From Agrococcus terreus (GTDB taxonomy: Bacteria; Actinomycetota; Actinomycetes; Actinomycetales; Microbacteriaceae), in assembly GCF_014645235.1 (NCBI RefSeq), contig NZ_BMLM01000001.1, positions 248,001 to 312,000 on the forward strand: a stretch of DNA of 64,000 nucleotides. The letters run 5' to 3'. A program made the position numbers and the translations under genes. The notes beneath the pieces were generated by a model. It did not search any database. It worked only from the letters and a program-made list of their open reading frames with translations, and had not been told where the DNA came from. Below are positions 50,075-59,127 of the stretch, in pieces; within the stretch, counting starts at the first letter, position 1; each line of letters begins with the position of its first letter.

Positions 50075-50994
50075 GCGGTGGGCTCCTCGGTCTGCTGAGG
50101 CGTGTGGAGGTGGACGCCGCCCGACACGTCGCCGATCGCGTCGACGACGGTGTTCGAGATCTCGTCGGCGTAGCCGAGCTGGCGGGCGAGGCCGAACGCC
50201 GCGACGGGGCCGGCCGCGTTGAGGCTCGTGACGCCGAGGCCCGCGAGCAGCTCGAGGTAGAGCGACACGTCCTTCAGCATGAGCGTGTTCGTGAGCCCGC
50301 CCTTGAGGTAGTCGCCCTGGATGATCTTCGGGAAGCGGTTGATGGTCGCGAAGTTCACGCCGGAGGACGCGTTCAGCACGTCGAGCACCGTCGCGAGGTC
50401 GAGGTCGGCCTTCTTCGCCGCCACCATCACCTCCGCCGTCGCCGAGAGGGCGATGGCGTTCAGGAAGTTGTTGAGCAGCTTCACCGTGTGGCCCGCGCCC
50501 GAGCCGCCGCAGAGGAAGACCTCCTTGGAGAAGCGGTCGAGCACCGGCCGCACCCGCGCGAGCGCGTCGGCGTCGCCGCCGACCATGAGCGTGAGCGTGC
50601 CGACCTCGGCGGCGGCCGCGCCGCCCGAGATGCCGGCGTCGAGGTAGTGCGCGCCGCGCGCCGCGAGGTCGGCGGCGATGCGGCGGGTGGAGTCGGGGGA
50701 GGCGGTGGAGAGGTCGACGACCACCTGGCCCTCGCGCACGCTCTCGAGGAACGCAGGGTCGCCGTAGACGACCGCCTCGACGACCTTCGAGTCGGGCAGC
50801 GAGAGCAGCACGACGTCGCTGGCCGCGACGACGGCCGCGGCGCTCGCGGCGGGGGAGGCGCCGGCCTCGCCGATCGCCGCCTCGCGCGGGTCGAAGCCGA
50901 GCAGCGCGTCGCCGGCACCCGTGATGCAGCGGGCCATGCGGCCGCCCATGTTGCCGAGGCCGATGAAGCCGACCCGGTCGGTGGTGGCGGTCAT
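50071..50994 (-). CDS. NAD(P)-dependent beta-hydroxyacid dehydrogenase (HIBADH family), paralogue 4
   Basis: A 307-residue enzyme. GLGNMG is at 12-17, the substrate loop is DAGISGGA (SGG 123-125) and catalytic Lys172 with Asn175/176 is in GHTVKLLNNFL. The C-terminal half has GVNFATINRFPKIIQGDYLKG and a VDAIGDVSGGVHLHTP end. It overlaps the SDR stop and the cupin start by 4 bases each. Paired in one operon with a second member (48332), it suggests sequential oxidation or alternative stereoisomers. Confidence 0.9.
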   Translation of the reverse strand: MTATTDRVGFIGLGNMGGRMARCITGAGDALLGFDPREAAIGEAGASPAASAAAVVAASDVVLLSLPDSKVVEAVVYGDPAFLESVREGQVVVDLSTASPDSTRRIAADLAARGAHYLDAGISGGAAAAEVGTLTLMVGGDADALARVRPVLDRFSKEVFLCGGSGAGHTVKLLNNFLNAIALSATAEVMVAAKKADLDLATVLDVLNASSGVNFATINRFPKIIQGDYLKGGLTNTLMLKDVSLYLELLAGLGVTSLNAAGPVAAFGLARQLGYADEISNTVVDAIGDVSGGVHLHTPQQTEEPTA

Positions 50995-51887
50995 GCCTGG
51001 CCTCCCTGCTGGACGCCCGGCCACCGTGCTCCCGGCCATTCTGCGAAGAGCGCCGCGTCGAGCCCGGAGGCGTCCCACGCGCCCGCGCCGCCGGCGGGGC
51101 GCACGGTGTTCACGATCGAGGCGCCGCCGTCGGCGGCGACGATCTCGCCCGTCGTGTACGAGCTGTCGTCCGAGAGCAGGAACGCCACGGCGCCCGCGAT
51201 CTCGGACGCGGCGCCCGCGCGGCGCAGCGGCGTCGTCGAGGCGCGCTGCACCATGTCGTTGCCGCCGCCCTTCTGGGTGGCCGCGGCCGCGAACAGCTGC
51301 GTCGGCACGATGCCGGGCGCGACGCCGTTCACGCGGATGCCGAGCGGGCCTCCGTAGACGGCGGCGCCGTGCACGAGGCCCACGACCGCGTGCTTGGAGG
51401 TCTGGTACGGCAGCAGGTCGGCCGAGCCGCGGTGGCCGGCGATCGACGCGGTGACGGCGATCGCGCCGCCCGCGAAGGTGCCCGCGGCGGCCTGGTCGCG
51501 GTAGTGGCGGAACGCGGCGCGCAGGCCCAGGAACTGGCCCGTCACGTTCACGCGCATGACCTGCTCGAAGTCGTCGACGCCGAGGTCGGGGATCGACGCG
51601 AAGGAGCCGAAGATGCCCGCGTTGAGGTGGAAGCGGTCGATGCGCCCGAAGGCCTCGATGCCGGCAGCCATGTACGCGTCGACCGAGGCCTCGTCGGCGA
51701 TGTCGGCGACCACGCCGATCGCCTCGCCGGGCAGCTGCGCGGCCGCCTCGACGATCCGCTCGTCGCGGTCGACGGCGACGATGCGCGCGCCCTCCTCGGC
51801 CAGGCGCAGCGCGGAGGCGGCGCCCAGGCCGCCCGCGGCGCCGGTCACGACGGCGACCAGGCCTTCGAACCTCTGTGGGGTGGTCAT
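50991..51887 (-). CDS. Short-chain dehydrogenase/reductase (SDR), nine-gene operon
   Basis: A 298-residue SDR. The cofactor loop is VVTGAAGGLGAASA (13-26), Asp in VDRDER binds NAD, NAGIF is near 90, Ser in TASIAGHRG and Tyr-Lys in LPYQTSKHAV (about 165-169). The end TTGEIVAADGGASIV is followed by a 30-residue extension rich in Gly/Trp (EWPGARWPGVQQGG), longer than a typical SDR. It could oxidise the ring or side-chain alcohol to the lactone that the neighbouring metallo-lactonase opens. Confidence 0.9.
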   Translation of the reverse strand: MTTPQRFEGLVAVVTGAAGGLGAASALRLAEEGARIVAVDRDERIVEAAAQLPGEAIGVVADIADEASVDAYMAAGIEAFGRIDRFHLNAGIFGSFASIPDLGVDDFEQVMRVNVTGQFLGLRAAFRHYRDQAAAGTFAGGAIAVTASIAGHRGSADLLPYQTSKHAVVGLVHGAAVYGGPLGIRVNGVAPGIVPTQLFAAAATQKGGGNDMVQRASTTPLRRAGAASEIAGAVAFLLSDDSSYTTGEIVAADGGASIVNTVRPAGGAGAWDASGLDAALFAEWPGARWPGVQQGGQA

Positions 51888-51941
51888 GCTGCGTGCGCTC
51901 CTTCTCTGCTGCGGGATGGCTGGGGTGGGGTCGGGCCGGCG

Positions 51942-52763
51942 TCAGCCGATGCGCGCCGTGAGGCCCGGCAGGGGGCCGTCGGCGATGCGGCCGAAGCGGT
52001 CGAGCGTCGAGGGGTCGTGCCCCGAGACGAGGTGCTGCACGCGGCCGTCGGTGACCATCGCGTGCAGGAGGTCGAAGCCCGCGTACATCGCGGGGAGGTC
52101 GGCCACGTAGGCGAAGGGCACGTCGTCGTCGTGCTCCTCGTAGTAGTGGATCGCGTCCGAGGCGAGCGCGACGGTGCCCTCGGCCGTGTCGACCAGCACG
52201 ATCGACTGGCCGGGCGTGTGCCCGCCGACGCGCACCATGCGCACGCCGGGGGCGATCTCGAGCTCGTCGTCGAAGGTGCGCAGGCGCCCCTCCGCCTCGA
52301 TGCGCCGCAGCGTCTCGAGCTCGGCATCCTCCACCGAGTGGTGGAACTGCGCCCGACGCTCCATGCCGCTCGACCAGAAGTCGCGCTCGGCGGCCGAGAT
52401 CGTGACCCGGGCGGTGGGGAAGGCGTCGAGGTTGCCGATGTGGTCGTAGTGCGCGTGCGTGACGAGCACCTCTGGCACCGTGGCGGCGTCGACGCCGAGC
52501 GCGGCGAGCGCCTTCACGGGGTGGGCGAGGAAGGTGCGCGAGCGGTTGGCGCCGCCCTCGCGGCTGAACCCGGTGTCGACCAGGATCGTCCCGGTCGGCG
52601 TCTCCACCAGCCAGACGAAGTAGTCCATGCCGATCGGCTCGTCGGGCCGGCCGTAAATGCCCCAGTTCAGGTACACCTCCGACTTGTGGCCCTGACGGGT
52701 GCCGTACTGCACGATCGTGACGGTGTTCGTGGGAACGCCGCTGGTCGACACCGGGTTGCGCAT
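51942..52763 (-). CDS. Metallo-beta-lactamase fold lactonase (N-acyl homoserine lactonase-like)
   Basis: A 273-residue MBL-fold hydrolase. The zinc motif THAHYDHIGN (HxHxDH, about 103-112) is complete, with later His in GGHTPGQ (near 182), Asp in LASDAIHYY (near 206) and His in VSGHDPS (near 247). These are the seven ligands of AHL-lactonase-type enzymes. The operon context (SDR, cupin, CMD, dehydrogenases) makes a catabolic lactonase more likely than quorum quenching; 4-pyridoxolactonase is a known example of that switch. It lies 10 bases after the MFS gene. Confidence 0.9.
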   Translation of the reverse strand: MRNPVSTSGVPTNTVTIVQYGTRQGHKSEVYLNWGIYGRPDEPIGMDYFVWLVETPTGTILVDTGFSREGGANRSRTFLAHPVKALAALGVDAATVPEVLVTHAHYDHIGNLDAFPTARVTISAAERDFWSSGMERRAQFHHSVEDAELETLRRIEAEGRLRTFDDELEIAPGVRMVRVGGHTPGQSIVLVDTAEGTVALASDAIHYYEEHDDDVPFAYVADLPAMYAGFDLLHAMVTDGRVQHLVSGHDPSTLDRFGRIADGPLPGLTARIG

Positions 52764-52773
52764 CCGCTGCGTC

Positions 52774-54168
52774 CTATCGCTGCTCGGTCGAAGTGGGCGC
52801 CGCCACGTGGTCCTCGAGGTGGCCGAGGTCGAGGCCGATGGCGTCGCCGCGCTCCGCCTGGTGGTCGGCCGTGATGTCGCGGCCCGCGGTCTCCGGCAGC
52901 CACCTCCAGATGAAGGGCAGCGCGATGAGCGCTAGCACGACGAGGTACCAGGCCGGCGAGACCGGGTTGCCCGTGGCGCCCGCGAGCCAGGTGCCGATGT
53001 ACGACGCCGGGCCGGCGATGAATGCGAGGGCGAAGTTGAAGCCGATCGCGCTGGCGCTCGAGCGGTTCGAGGCGGGGAAGAGCTCCACGAGCATCACGAC
53101 GGTGGTGACCGACACGAGCGCCTGCGTCATCGTGAGCAGGATCATGCCGAGCACGACCGGGGCGAAGCCGCCGCCGGCGCCCGACATCAGCATGAACACC
53201 GGGATCGGCAGCACGATGTAGCCGATCGTGCCGATGATGTTGAGCTTCCGGCGGCCGAAGCGGTCGGAGAGCGCACCGGCGACGGGGCACAGGATCATGT
53301 AGACCGTGAGGCCGGTGGCGCTCATCGCGAGGGCCTCGGGACGCTCGATGCCGACCGTCGTCATGAGGTAGTTCACGATGAACGTGGCCAGGTAGTAGAA
53401 GCCGGTGCCCTGCACGGCCGCGATCGCGACGGTGAGGAGGATCGGGCGCCAGTTCTCCTTGAAGGCGCGCATGATCGGCGCCTTCTCCTTGCTGTCGCTC
53501 GCCTCCACCGACTTGTACACCGGCGTCTCGCCGAGGCGCATGCGGATGTAGAGGCCGATGAGCGCGAGCGGCGCGGCCATCAGGAACGGCACGCGCCAGC
53601 CCCAGCTGAGGAGGTCCTCGGGGCTCAGGATGTTGTTGAGGAGCAGCGCGAAGAGGCTGCCCGCGATCGTCGCGAGCGCGGCCGTCGCGGAGATGACCGA
53701 GCCGAACTTGCCGCGGTGGGCGGTCGGCGTCGACTCGATGAGGTACGCGGCCGAGCCGGTCCACTCGCCGCCGGCCGAGAGGCCCTGGATGCAGCGGCAG
53801 AGCACGAGCAGGATCGGCGCCAGGATGCCGACCGTCGCGTAGACGGGGAGCAGGCCGATGATCGTCGTCGCGATGCCCATGGCGAGGATGGAGACGGCGA
53901 GCGCCGTGCGGCGGCCGTACTTGTCGCCGATCGGGCCGAGGATGAAGCCGCCGAGCGGCCGCATGAAGAAGCCGACCGCGAAGACCGCCAGCGACGAGAG
54001 GATCGCGACGAACTCCGACGTGTCGGCGGGGAAGAAGAGCTGGCCGATGATCACGGCGAAGAAGCCGTAGACCGCGAAGTCGAACCACTCCATGAAGTTG
54101 CCGACGGCGACCGCGACGGCCACCTTCGCCTTGGACGGCGCTGCCGTCGTCGTAGAGCTCGTGCTCAC
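52774..54168 (-). CDS. MFS transporter, metabolite:proton symporter family, 3; first gene of the nine-gene operon
   Basis: A 464-residue, 12-segment symporter. Motifs are NFMEWFDFAVYGFFAVII near helix 1, GPIGDKYGRRTAL in loop 2-3 and GLSAGGEWTGSAAYLIE near helix 5. The type is ProP/KgtP-like. GTG at 54168 is used because it has GGAGG 7 bases before it. It imports the substrate that the downstream lactonase, SDR and dehydrogenases break down. A palindrome (54228) lies 60 bases upstream. It is divergent from another MFS gene. Confidence 0.92.
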   Translation of the reverse strand: MSTSSTTTAAPSKAKVAVAVAVGNFMEWFDFAVYGFFAVIIGQLFFPADTSEFVAILSSLAVFAVGFFMRPLGGFILGPIGDKYGRRTALAVSILAMGIATTIIGLLPVYATVGILAPILLVLCRCIQGLSAGGEWTGSAAYLIESTPTAHRGKFGSVISATAALATIAGSLFALLLNNILSPEDLLSWGWRVPFLMAAPLALIGLYIRMRLGETPVYKSVEASDSKEKAPIMRAFKENWRPILLTVAIAAVQGTGFYYLATFIVNYLMTTVGIERPEALAMSATGLTVYMILCPVAGALSDRFGRRKLNIIGTIGYIVLPIPVFMLMSGAGGGFAPVVLGMILLTMTQALVSVTTVVMLVELFPASNRSSASAIGFNFALAFIAGPASYIGTWLAGATGNPVSPAWYLVVLALIALPFIWRWLPETAGRDITADHQAERGDAIGLDLGHLEDHVAAPTSTEQR

Positions 54169-54227
54169 GAGTACCTCCTTGTACTGGTGCGCGCAGGGAC
54201 GGCGCGCGCGGGAGTCACAATGCCTGA

Positions 54228-54238
54228 TTGTCCGACAA
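54228..54238. promoter_or_regulatory. Candidate GntR operator (TTGTC-C-GACAA) between divergent MFS genes
   Basis: A perfect 11-base inverted repeat, with the half-site TGATTGTC extending to the left. Further half-sites CTGACAATC occur at 54336-54344 and at 54445-54453 (inside the MFS gene). They lie near the starts of both divergent genes and fit the GntR protein encoded in the left-hand operon. Confidence 0.65.
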
Positions 54239-54413
54239 AGTGCAAGTGGCACGCTGGGCGCGTTGATTCGCTGCCTGGATTCTACGCTTGGCCGTCGCGG
54301 TACTTGTCGGGTCGCTGTGCGATCCGTATGATCGCCTGACAATCGGGCAATGTCGCGTCGATCCGTCGCGTCCGGCCCGTGCCAGGAGATTCGCAACGAC
54401 GCGGAGGACGACC

Positions 54414-55736
54414 ATGAGCACCACGACCGACCCCAGCACGATGTCTGACAATCCATCCAGCAGAGGCCTGTCGCCGCGCGGGGTGATGGTGGCGAGCGTC
54501 GTCGGCAACACGCTCGAGTTCTACGACTTCCTCGTCTACGGCACCATCGCCGCGCTCGTCTTCCCGGTGCTGTTCTTCCCCGAGACGGGCGACCCCGCCA
54601 TCGGCGTCCTCCTGTCGCTCTCGACCTTCGCGGTCGGCTTCTTCGCCCGGCCCGTCGGCGCCGCCGTGTTCGGCCACCTCGGCGACCGCATCGGCCGCCG
54701 CCGCGCGCTCATGGCGACCCTCGTGATCATGGGCGTCGCCACGATCCTCATCGGCTGCCTGCCGGTCTACGGCACCATCGGCATCGTCGCGCCCGTGCTG
54801 CTCGTGCTGCTGCGGCTCGTGCAGGGCTTCGCCGTCGGCGGCGAGTGGGGCGGCGCCGTGCTGATGGTCTCCGAGAACGGCGACCCGAAGCACGCCGGCC
54901 GAGGCACCTCGTTCGTGCAGCTGGGCTCGCCCTTCGGCCTGCTGCTCGCGAACGGCGCCGTGCTGCTCACGGTCACCGCCACCACCGACGAGCAGTTCGC
55001 CGCCTGGGGCTGGCGCCTGCCGTTCATCGCCTCCGCGATCCTGCTGATCGTGGGCATCTACATCCGCCTGCGCCTCGAGGAGACGCCCGCGTTCAAGCAG
55101 CTCGAGGCAGCCGGAGCCGTCGCGAAGGTGCCCGTGGCCGACGTCTTCCGCCAGCAGTGGCGCGCGCTGCTGCTCGGCATGGGCGCGACCGCGGTCGTCT
55201 TCTCCGGCTACTACGTCTTCACGATCGTGTCGGTCACGTACCTGCGGCAGATCAGCGCCGACTCCTCCGTCGTGCTCATCGGCCTCGTCGTCGGCTCGGC
55301 GCTGTCGATCCCGGTGATCCTGTTGACCGGGCGGCTGTCCGATCGCATCGGCCGTCGCCCCATCTACTTCGTGGGCGCCGCCGCGACCGCCGTGTGGGGC
55401 TTCGTGTTCTTCCCGCTGCTCGACACCGGCTCGCCGTTCGTGATCGTCGCGGCGGTCTCGGTCGGCATCCTCACCTGGGCGATCATGTACGGCGCGCAGG
55501 GCGCGTTCCTGCCGGAGCTCTTCCCGCAGCAGCTGCGCTACACGGGCTCGTCGCTCGCCTTCCAGCTCACCTCCGCGCTCGGCGGCCTCGTGCCCGTCGT
55601 GTGCGTGGCGCTGCTCGCGGCCTTCGACACGACGCTCGCGATCGGCGTCTTCGTGCTCCTCACCGCCGTGCTGTCGTTCGTCGCGGCGTGGCTGTCGCCG
55701 GAGACGGCGCCGGGGAAGGCGGCTGCGCGCGATTGA
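54414..55736 (+). CDS. MFS transporter, metabolite:proton symporter (MHS) family, 4
   Basis: A 440-residue, 12-segment transporter. NTLEFYDFLVYGTIAALVFP near helix 1, GHLGDRIGRRRAL in loop 2-3 and AVGGEWGGAVLM near helix 5 are MHS-family motifs. The ATG at 54414 has a GGAGG-containing leader. It is divergent from the nine-gene operon and shares a control region with candidate GntR sites, so it may bring in the same or a related compound. The gene is followed by 231 bases of lower-G+C DNA with an ACGGTGAC...GTCACCGT inverted repeat and no gene. Confidence 0.9.
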   Translation: MSTTTDPSTMSDNPSSRGLSPRGVMVASVVGNTLEFYDFLVYGTIAALVFPVLFFPETGDPAIGVLLSLSTFAVGFFARPVGAAVFGHLGDRIGRRRALMATLVIMGVATILIGCLPVYGTIGIVAPVLLVLLRLVQGFAVGGEWGGAVLMVSENGDPKHAGRGTSFVQLGSPFGLLLANGAVLLTVTATTDEQFAAWGWRLPFIASAILLIVGIYIRLRLEETPAFKQLEAAGAVAKVPVADVFRQQWRALLLGMGATAVVFSGYYVFTIVSVTYLRQISADSSVVLIGLVVGSALSIPVILLTGRLSDRIGRRPIYFVGAAATAVWGFVFFPLLDTGSPFVIVAAVSVGILTWAIMYGAQGAFLPELFPQQLRYTGSSLAFQLTSALGGLVPVVCVALLAAFDTTLAIGVFVLLTAVLSFVAAWLSPETAPGKAAARD

Positions 55737-55967
55737 CACGACGGGTGAACTAGAGGCCTAGCCGGGAGCGCGAGGTCTCTCGAAAGCATCGGTCAACCGA
55801 ACTGCGCCAACCGGCGATGGCGTCGGGAGCTAGACGAACTGCGATCTGCGTGACAATTGGCCAGATGGCGTCGGGCCTACGGTGACGGTGCTCGAATGGC
55901 GACAGTCACCGTGACCATCCTCTTCAAAGCACGGTCACGGGCTCTCGATCCTCGGCGCTCAGTGGGC

Positions 55968-58964
55968 TTAGGGCGCGACGGTCAAGATCCATCGATTCGA
56001 CGTCGACTCGGAAACGTCCACAGTAACTACCAATGGGGCGTCGACGAACCTCAACCGTGGTGGTTCGGATGCTGAGCCGTAGTCGTATCCAGACGTCAAC
56101 GGGTCGTAGATGGCGTCGAATTCGAGCCGAGAGTTGCCTACCTCAGTGCTGAGCGTCGCCCAGCTGTCAGCCCCGGACCACAACCCCACGGTATCGCCGC
56201 TACCCGCTTGGGTCAGCGGCGGCACATGCCGCATGTCCCGAAGCGTGATGGTCCAATCACCCGTGGCCTCGACGTGCAAGAAGGGATTGAACACGAAGCG
56301 GTTGTCGTGCACGACCGAGCCATGGTAGGCGGCGGTCGAGTTCGCGATGAGCCCGCCACGATTGGTCAGCGTTGAAGAGACCTGCGAAACCACGAATCGT
56401 CCGCCGGACGAACTTGCCGTGAGTAATGCGTGCCTCGCTGCGGGCGGCAGGACGACGTAAGCACTGCCCGAGCCTCGAACTTGCCACGAACCAAAGACGC
56501 CATACCGCGAGCCGGCCTCCGCCTGAAGGGGCGAGAACGAGGCCGAGTCCGCGATGCGAGTTGGGGACAGCGCACCAGGAGGCGCAGCGGGAGCGACATG
56601 GGGTTGGATCGCGACAGAGCCAGTTCCCGTCGCTCCGCCGATCTGCACTGCCACCGATGCGGTGCCGCCGGACTGCGAACCAGTCGCTCGTCCAGTGACC
56701 TGGATGTGAGCGAAGCCAGCCGCTGGCACGGTGATGCCGATTTCCCCTCGGTATGGGGCAGATGAGCCGTTTGCGTAGACTTCCAGCTCGAACAACTCCG
56801 CCGGGCTAGCGATTGTCAATTGCTGCGTGGTGGCGACGCCTCCATGGTTGGCGATGGTGAAGCTGAGGCGGAACTGGCCGCCGTACTCGACTGAGGTGGC
56901 GGTGGCTGTTCTGACTGATAGCTGGGCTGGTGCAGGTAGGACCGCAGTCGTTGCCGCTGTGCCGATGCCGTCCAAGAACGCTTCGCTTCGAAGGGTGCCA
57001 CCGAGGACCGAGCCGCCGGCGACGCCTCCCACGACGATGCGGAGTTCTTCGCCTGCCGCGACGGAGACCGACTGCCACCACTGTCCGTGCAGGATGCGCC
57101 CCGGAAGCGAGACCGTCTGCTCCTGGATGTCAAAATCGATCTCGATGCGAAGGCTGGCCGACGCTGCTTCGCCTCCCGTGTTCCGGACGATGAAGACTTG
57201 CTCGACTTGCGCGCCATACGGCACTGAGGCGGTTGCCGGTGCCGTGACGCTCAAGTTCGCAGGCGCGGCTAACACGGTGACTGCTGCCGCCGCGGCGCGG
57301 CCGCCAGCGGCTGCCCTGACCTGGTAGGTGCCTCCCGTTGCCGGGCCGCCCGCATCGAACTCGACGACGACCAACTTCGCGGCGCCTGCGGGGACGGTCA
57401 GGTTTAAGGCTGCGGAAGCCGCCTGGGGCACGCTGCCGTCGATGCGGACGGTCGCAGCGCTCAGAGCGGGAGGCACGGTCACCGCGAGCGACGTCGACCC
57501 GTCGATCCCTCCGCGGTTTTCCAGGGTGAAGCTCACCGAACTCCGCTCCCCAGGGGACACGGTGGTCGCGGGTGACGCCGAGATCTGCCAAGTGGCGGGT
57601 GCAGGGCGCACCGTGAGATCGGTTCGAAACGCCTGCCCGTCGACGGTGAGCGTCACAGGAAACGTTCCGCCGCCAACGGGTCCGGCCGCGGAGCCTCGAA
57701 CTCGAACCGAGGTCGAGGCTCCCGCGGCAATGGCGGCGGCCGAACTCGTCGAGGCCTGCTGCCAAGCGCCTCCGCCGATTGAGAACGATCCGCCAGCGAG
57801 CGCCGGTTGCGCATCAAAGCGAATAGTTGCTGTGACGCCGAAGTTGCTCGGGTTGCGTAGGGAGAACGTGAGCTCTACGAGACCACCATAATTCGCGGAG
57901 GTCGGAGCGGGCGCGACAGTGTCGATCGGGGAAGGCGGGCTCGAGTTGCACTGTCGGAGTCGCAGCGCATCCTGCGTGATCCAGAACTTCGTGCCGATGC
58001 CCGTGACGGCGCCCACGCCCAGTCGATCGAACTGCGCAGGGACGAGGCCGTGGTCGTGGCAGTAGCGGCCCGACAGCATCATCACCGAGCCGAGCTCTGC
58101 CGCGAACACCGAGGCGCCGATCGTGTCGCCATGGCCGTTGCCGGCGACGAGGAACGCGCGGTCGCCGGTGATCGAGGGCACGAAGCGCTGCACGACCTGC
58201 GCGTTCGTGGCATAGCGGTCGGGGCCGGCGATGCGGCTCATCGTCGCGTTCGTGCGGGCGTCGAGCGCTCGGTAGTAGTCGTCGGAGAGCACCGAGCTCG
58301 CGCCGATGAAGTGCACGCGCTGCACTCCGCTGAGCTGCGGCGCGATCTTGCGCGCCCATACCGCGGGGTCGCCCATCGCGGGGAAGACGGCAGCGCCCAT
58401 CCGTGCGGCGACGTTGCCCGTGGCGAGGCCGTCGGAGTAGCCGTTGCGTCCGATGATGAAGACGTCGCGGATCGACCCCTTCGCCTGTCGCAGCTGCGAG
58501 GCCAGCGCGATGGCCGAGTCGACGCGATCGCCGCTGTTCGTGCCCGCGCGGTACATCGTCGCGCTCGGGAGGATCCGGCGAACGTTCGACCAGAGCCGGT
58601 CGGACAGCACCGAACGACTGCCCACGATGTGCACCCAACGGGGGTTGAGGCGCCGCAGCTCGGCCTCGATGACGCTCGGCACCGAGTCTCGACGCACCAT
58701 GAGCACATGCGCTCCCTGCGCGCGTGCGGCGGGCGGCACCGACAAGGAGTCGCCACCGGACTCGCCCGACGTCAGGTAGACGACCCGCGCGCTGCCCATC
58801 TGCTGCGACATCAGCGCGCTCGTGGCGTAGAGGTCCTTGCCGCCGATCCACGACACGTTCGTGACCACCGCGTTGGCTGCGGGCACCTGGATGAAGGCAG
58901 CGAGCAGCGCGAGCAGGATCGCGGCGATCATGGCGGGTACGAAGGCAGGTCGGCGCAGCAGCAT
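55968..58964 (-). CDS. Large secreted cell-surface protein: CWB2 repeats, CARDB/Ig-like domains and a C-terminal surface domain
   Basis: A 998-residue protein. A signal peptide (about 1-30, ending in PAANA) is followed by three cell-wall-binding repeat 2 units (about 36-335): WIGGKDLYATSALM, then VAARMGAAVFPAMGDPA, then GPDRYATNAQVV and SGRYCHDHG. From about 345 to 800 there are four CARDB/Ig-like beta-sandwich repeats, each with VPYGAQVEQVFIVRNTGGEA-like turns (in parts). The last 190 residues form a domain also found at the end of the protein at 60775. CWB2 modules attach to wall polymers, so it is a wall-held adhesin or S-layer-like protein. G+C drops sharply 3' of the CWB2 part. Confidence 0.88.
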   Translation of the reverse strand: MLLRRPAFVPAMIAAILLALLAAFIQVPAANAVVTNVSWIGGKDLYATSALMSQQMGSARVVYLTSGESGGDSLSVPPAARAQGAHVLMVRRDSVPSVIEAELRRLNPRWVHIVGSRSVLSDRLWSNVRRILPSATMYRAGTNSGDRVDSAIALASQLRQAKGSIRDVFIIGRNGYSDGLATGNVAARMGAAVFPAMGDPAVWARKIAPQLSGVQRVHFIGASSVLSDDYYRALDARTNATMSRIAGPDRYATNAQVVQRFVPSITGDRAFLVAGNGHGDTIGASVFAAELGSVMMLSGRYCHDHGLVPAQFDRLGVGAVTGIGTKFWITQDALRLRQCNSSPPSPIDTVAPAPTSANYGGLVELTFSLRNPSNFGVTATIRFDAQPALAGGSFSIGGGAWQQASTSSAAAIAAGASTSVRVRGSAAGPVGGGTFPVTLTVDGQAFRTDLTVRPAPATWQISASPATTVSPGERSSVSFTLENRGGIDGSTSLAVTVPPALSAATVRIDGSVPQAASAALNLTVPAGAAKLVVVEFDAGGPATGGTYQVRAAAGGRAAAAAVTVLAAPANLSVTAPATASVPYGAQVEQVFIVRNTGGEAASASLRIEIDFDIQEQTVSLPGRILHGQWWQSVSVAAGEELRIVVGGVAGGSVLGGTLRSEAFLDGIGTAATTAVLPAPAQLSVRTATATSVEYGGQFRLSFTIANHGGVATTQQLTIASPAELFELEVYANGSSAPYRGEIGITVPAAGFAHIQVTGRATGSQSGGTASVAVQIGGATGTGSVAIQPHVAPAAPPGALSPTRIADSASFSPLQAEAGSRYGVFGSWQVRGSGSAYVVLPPAARHALLTASSSGGRFVVSQVSSTLTNRGGLIANSTAAYHGSVVHDNRFVFNPFLHVEATGDWTITLRDMRHVPPLTQAGSGDTVGLWSGADSWATLSTEVGNSRLEFDAIYDPLTSGYDYGSASEPPRLRFVDAPLVVTVDVSESTSNRWILTVAP

Positions 58965-59127
58965 GGCGCGGGCTCCCAGGTGCGTGACGGTGTTCCGATG
59001 CGCTGGGAGGGTGCCTCTGTCGCGCGAGAGGCGGACCGCTGGTCCGCTTGCATCGAACGCTAGCAAGCACCTACGACACACGCCATCGGAGTCCTGAGCG
59101 CCTGAGGTGACGCTGAGGAATCCCCGG

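Noticed and set aside
51942-52763. A quorum-quenching AHL lactonase
   Set aside because: The motifs fit the AHL lactonase family, but the operon is catabolic and similar enzymes (4-pyridoxolactonase) hydrolyse metabolic lactones; no luxI/luxR-like gene is seen.
55857-56075. A small plus-strand gene of 72 residues
   Set aside because: It crosses the end of the CWB2 gene on the other strand, has no ribosome site and no convincing composition.
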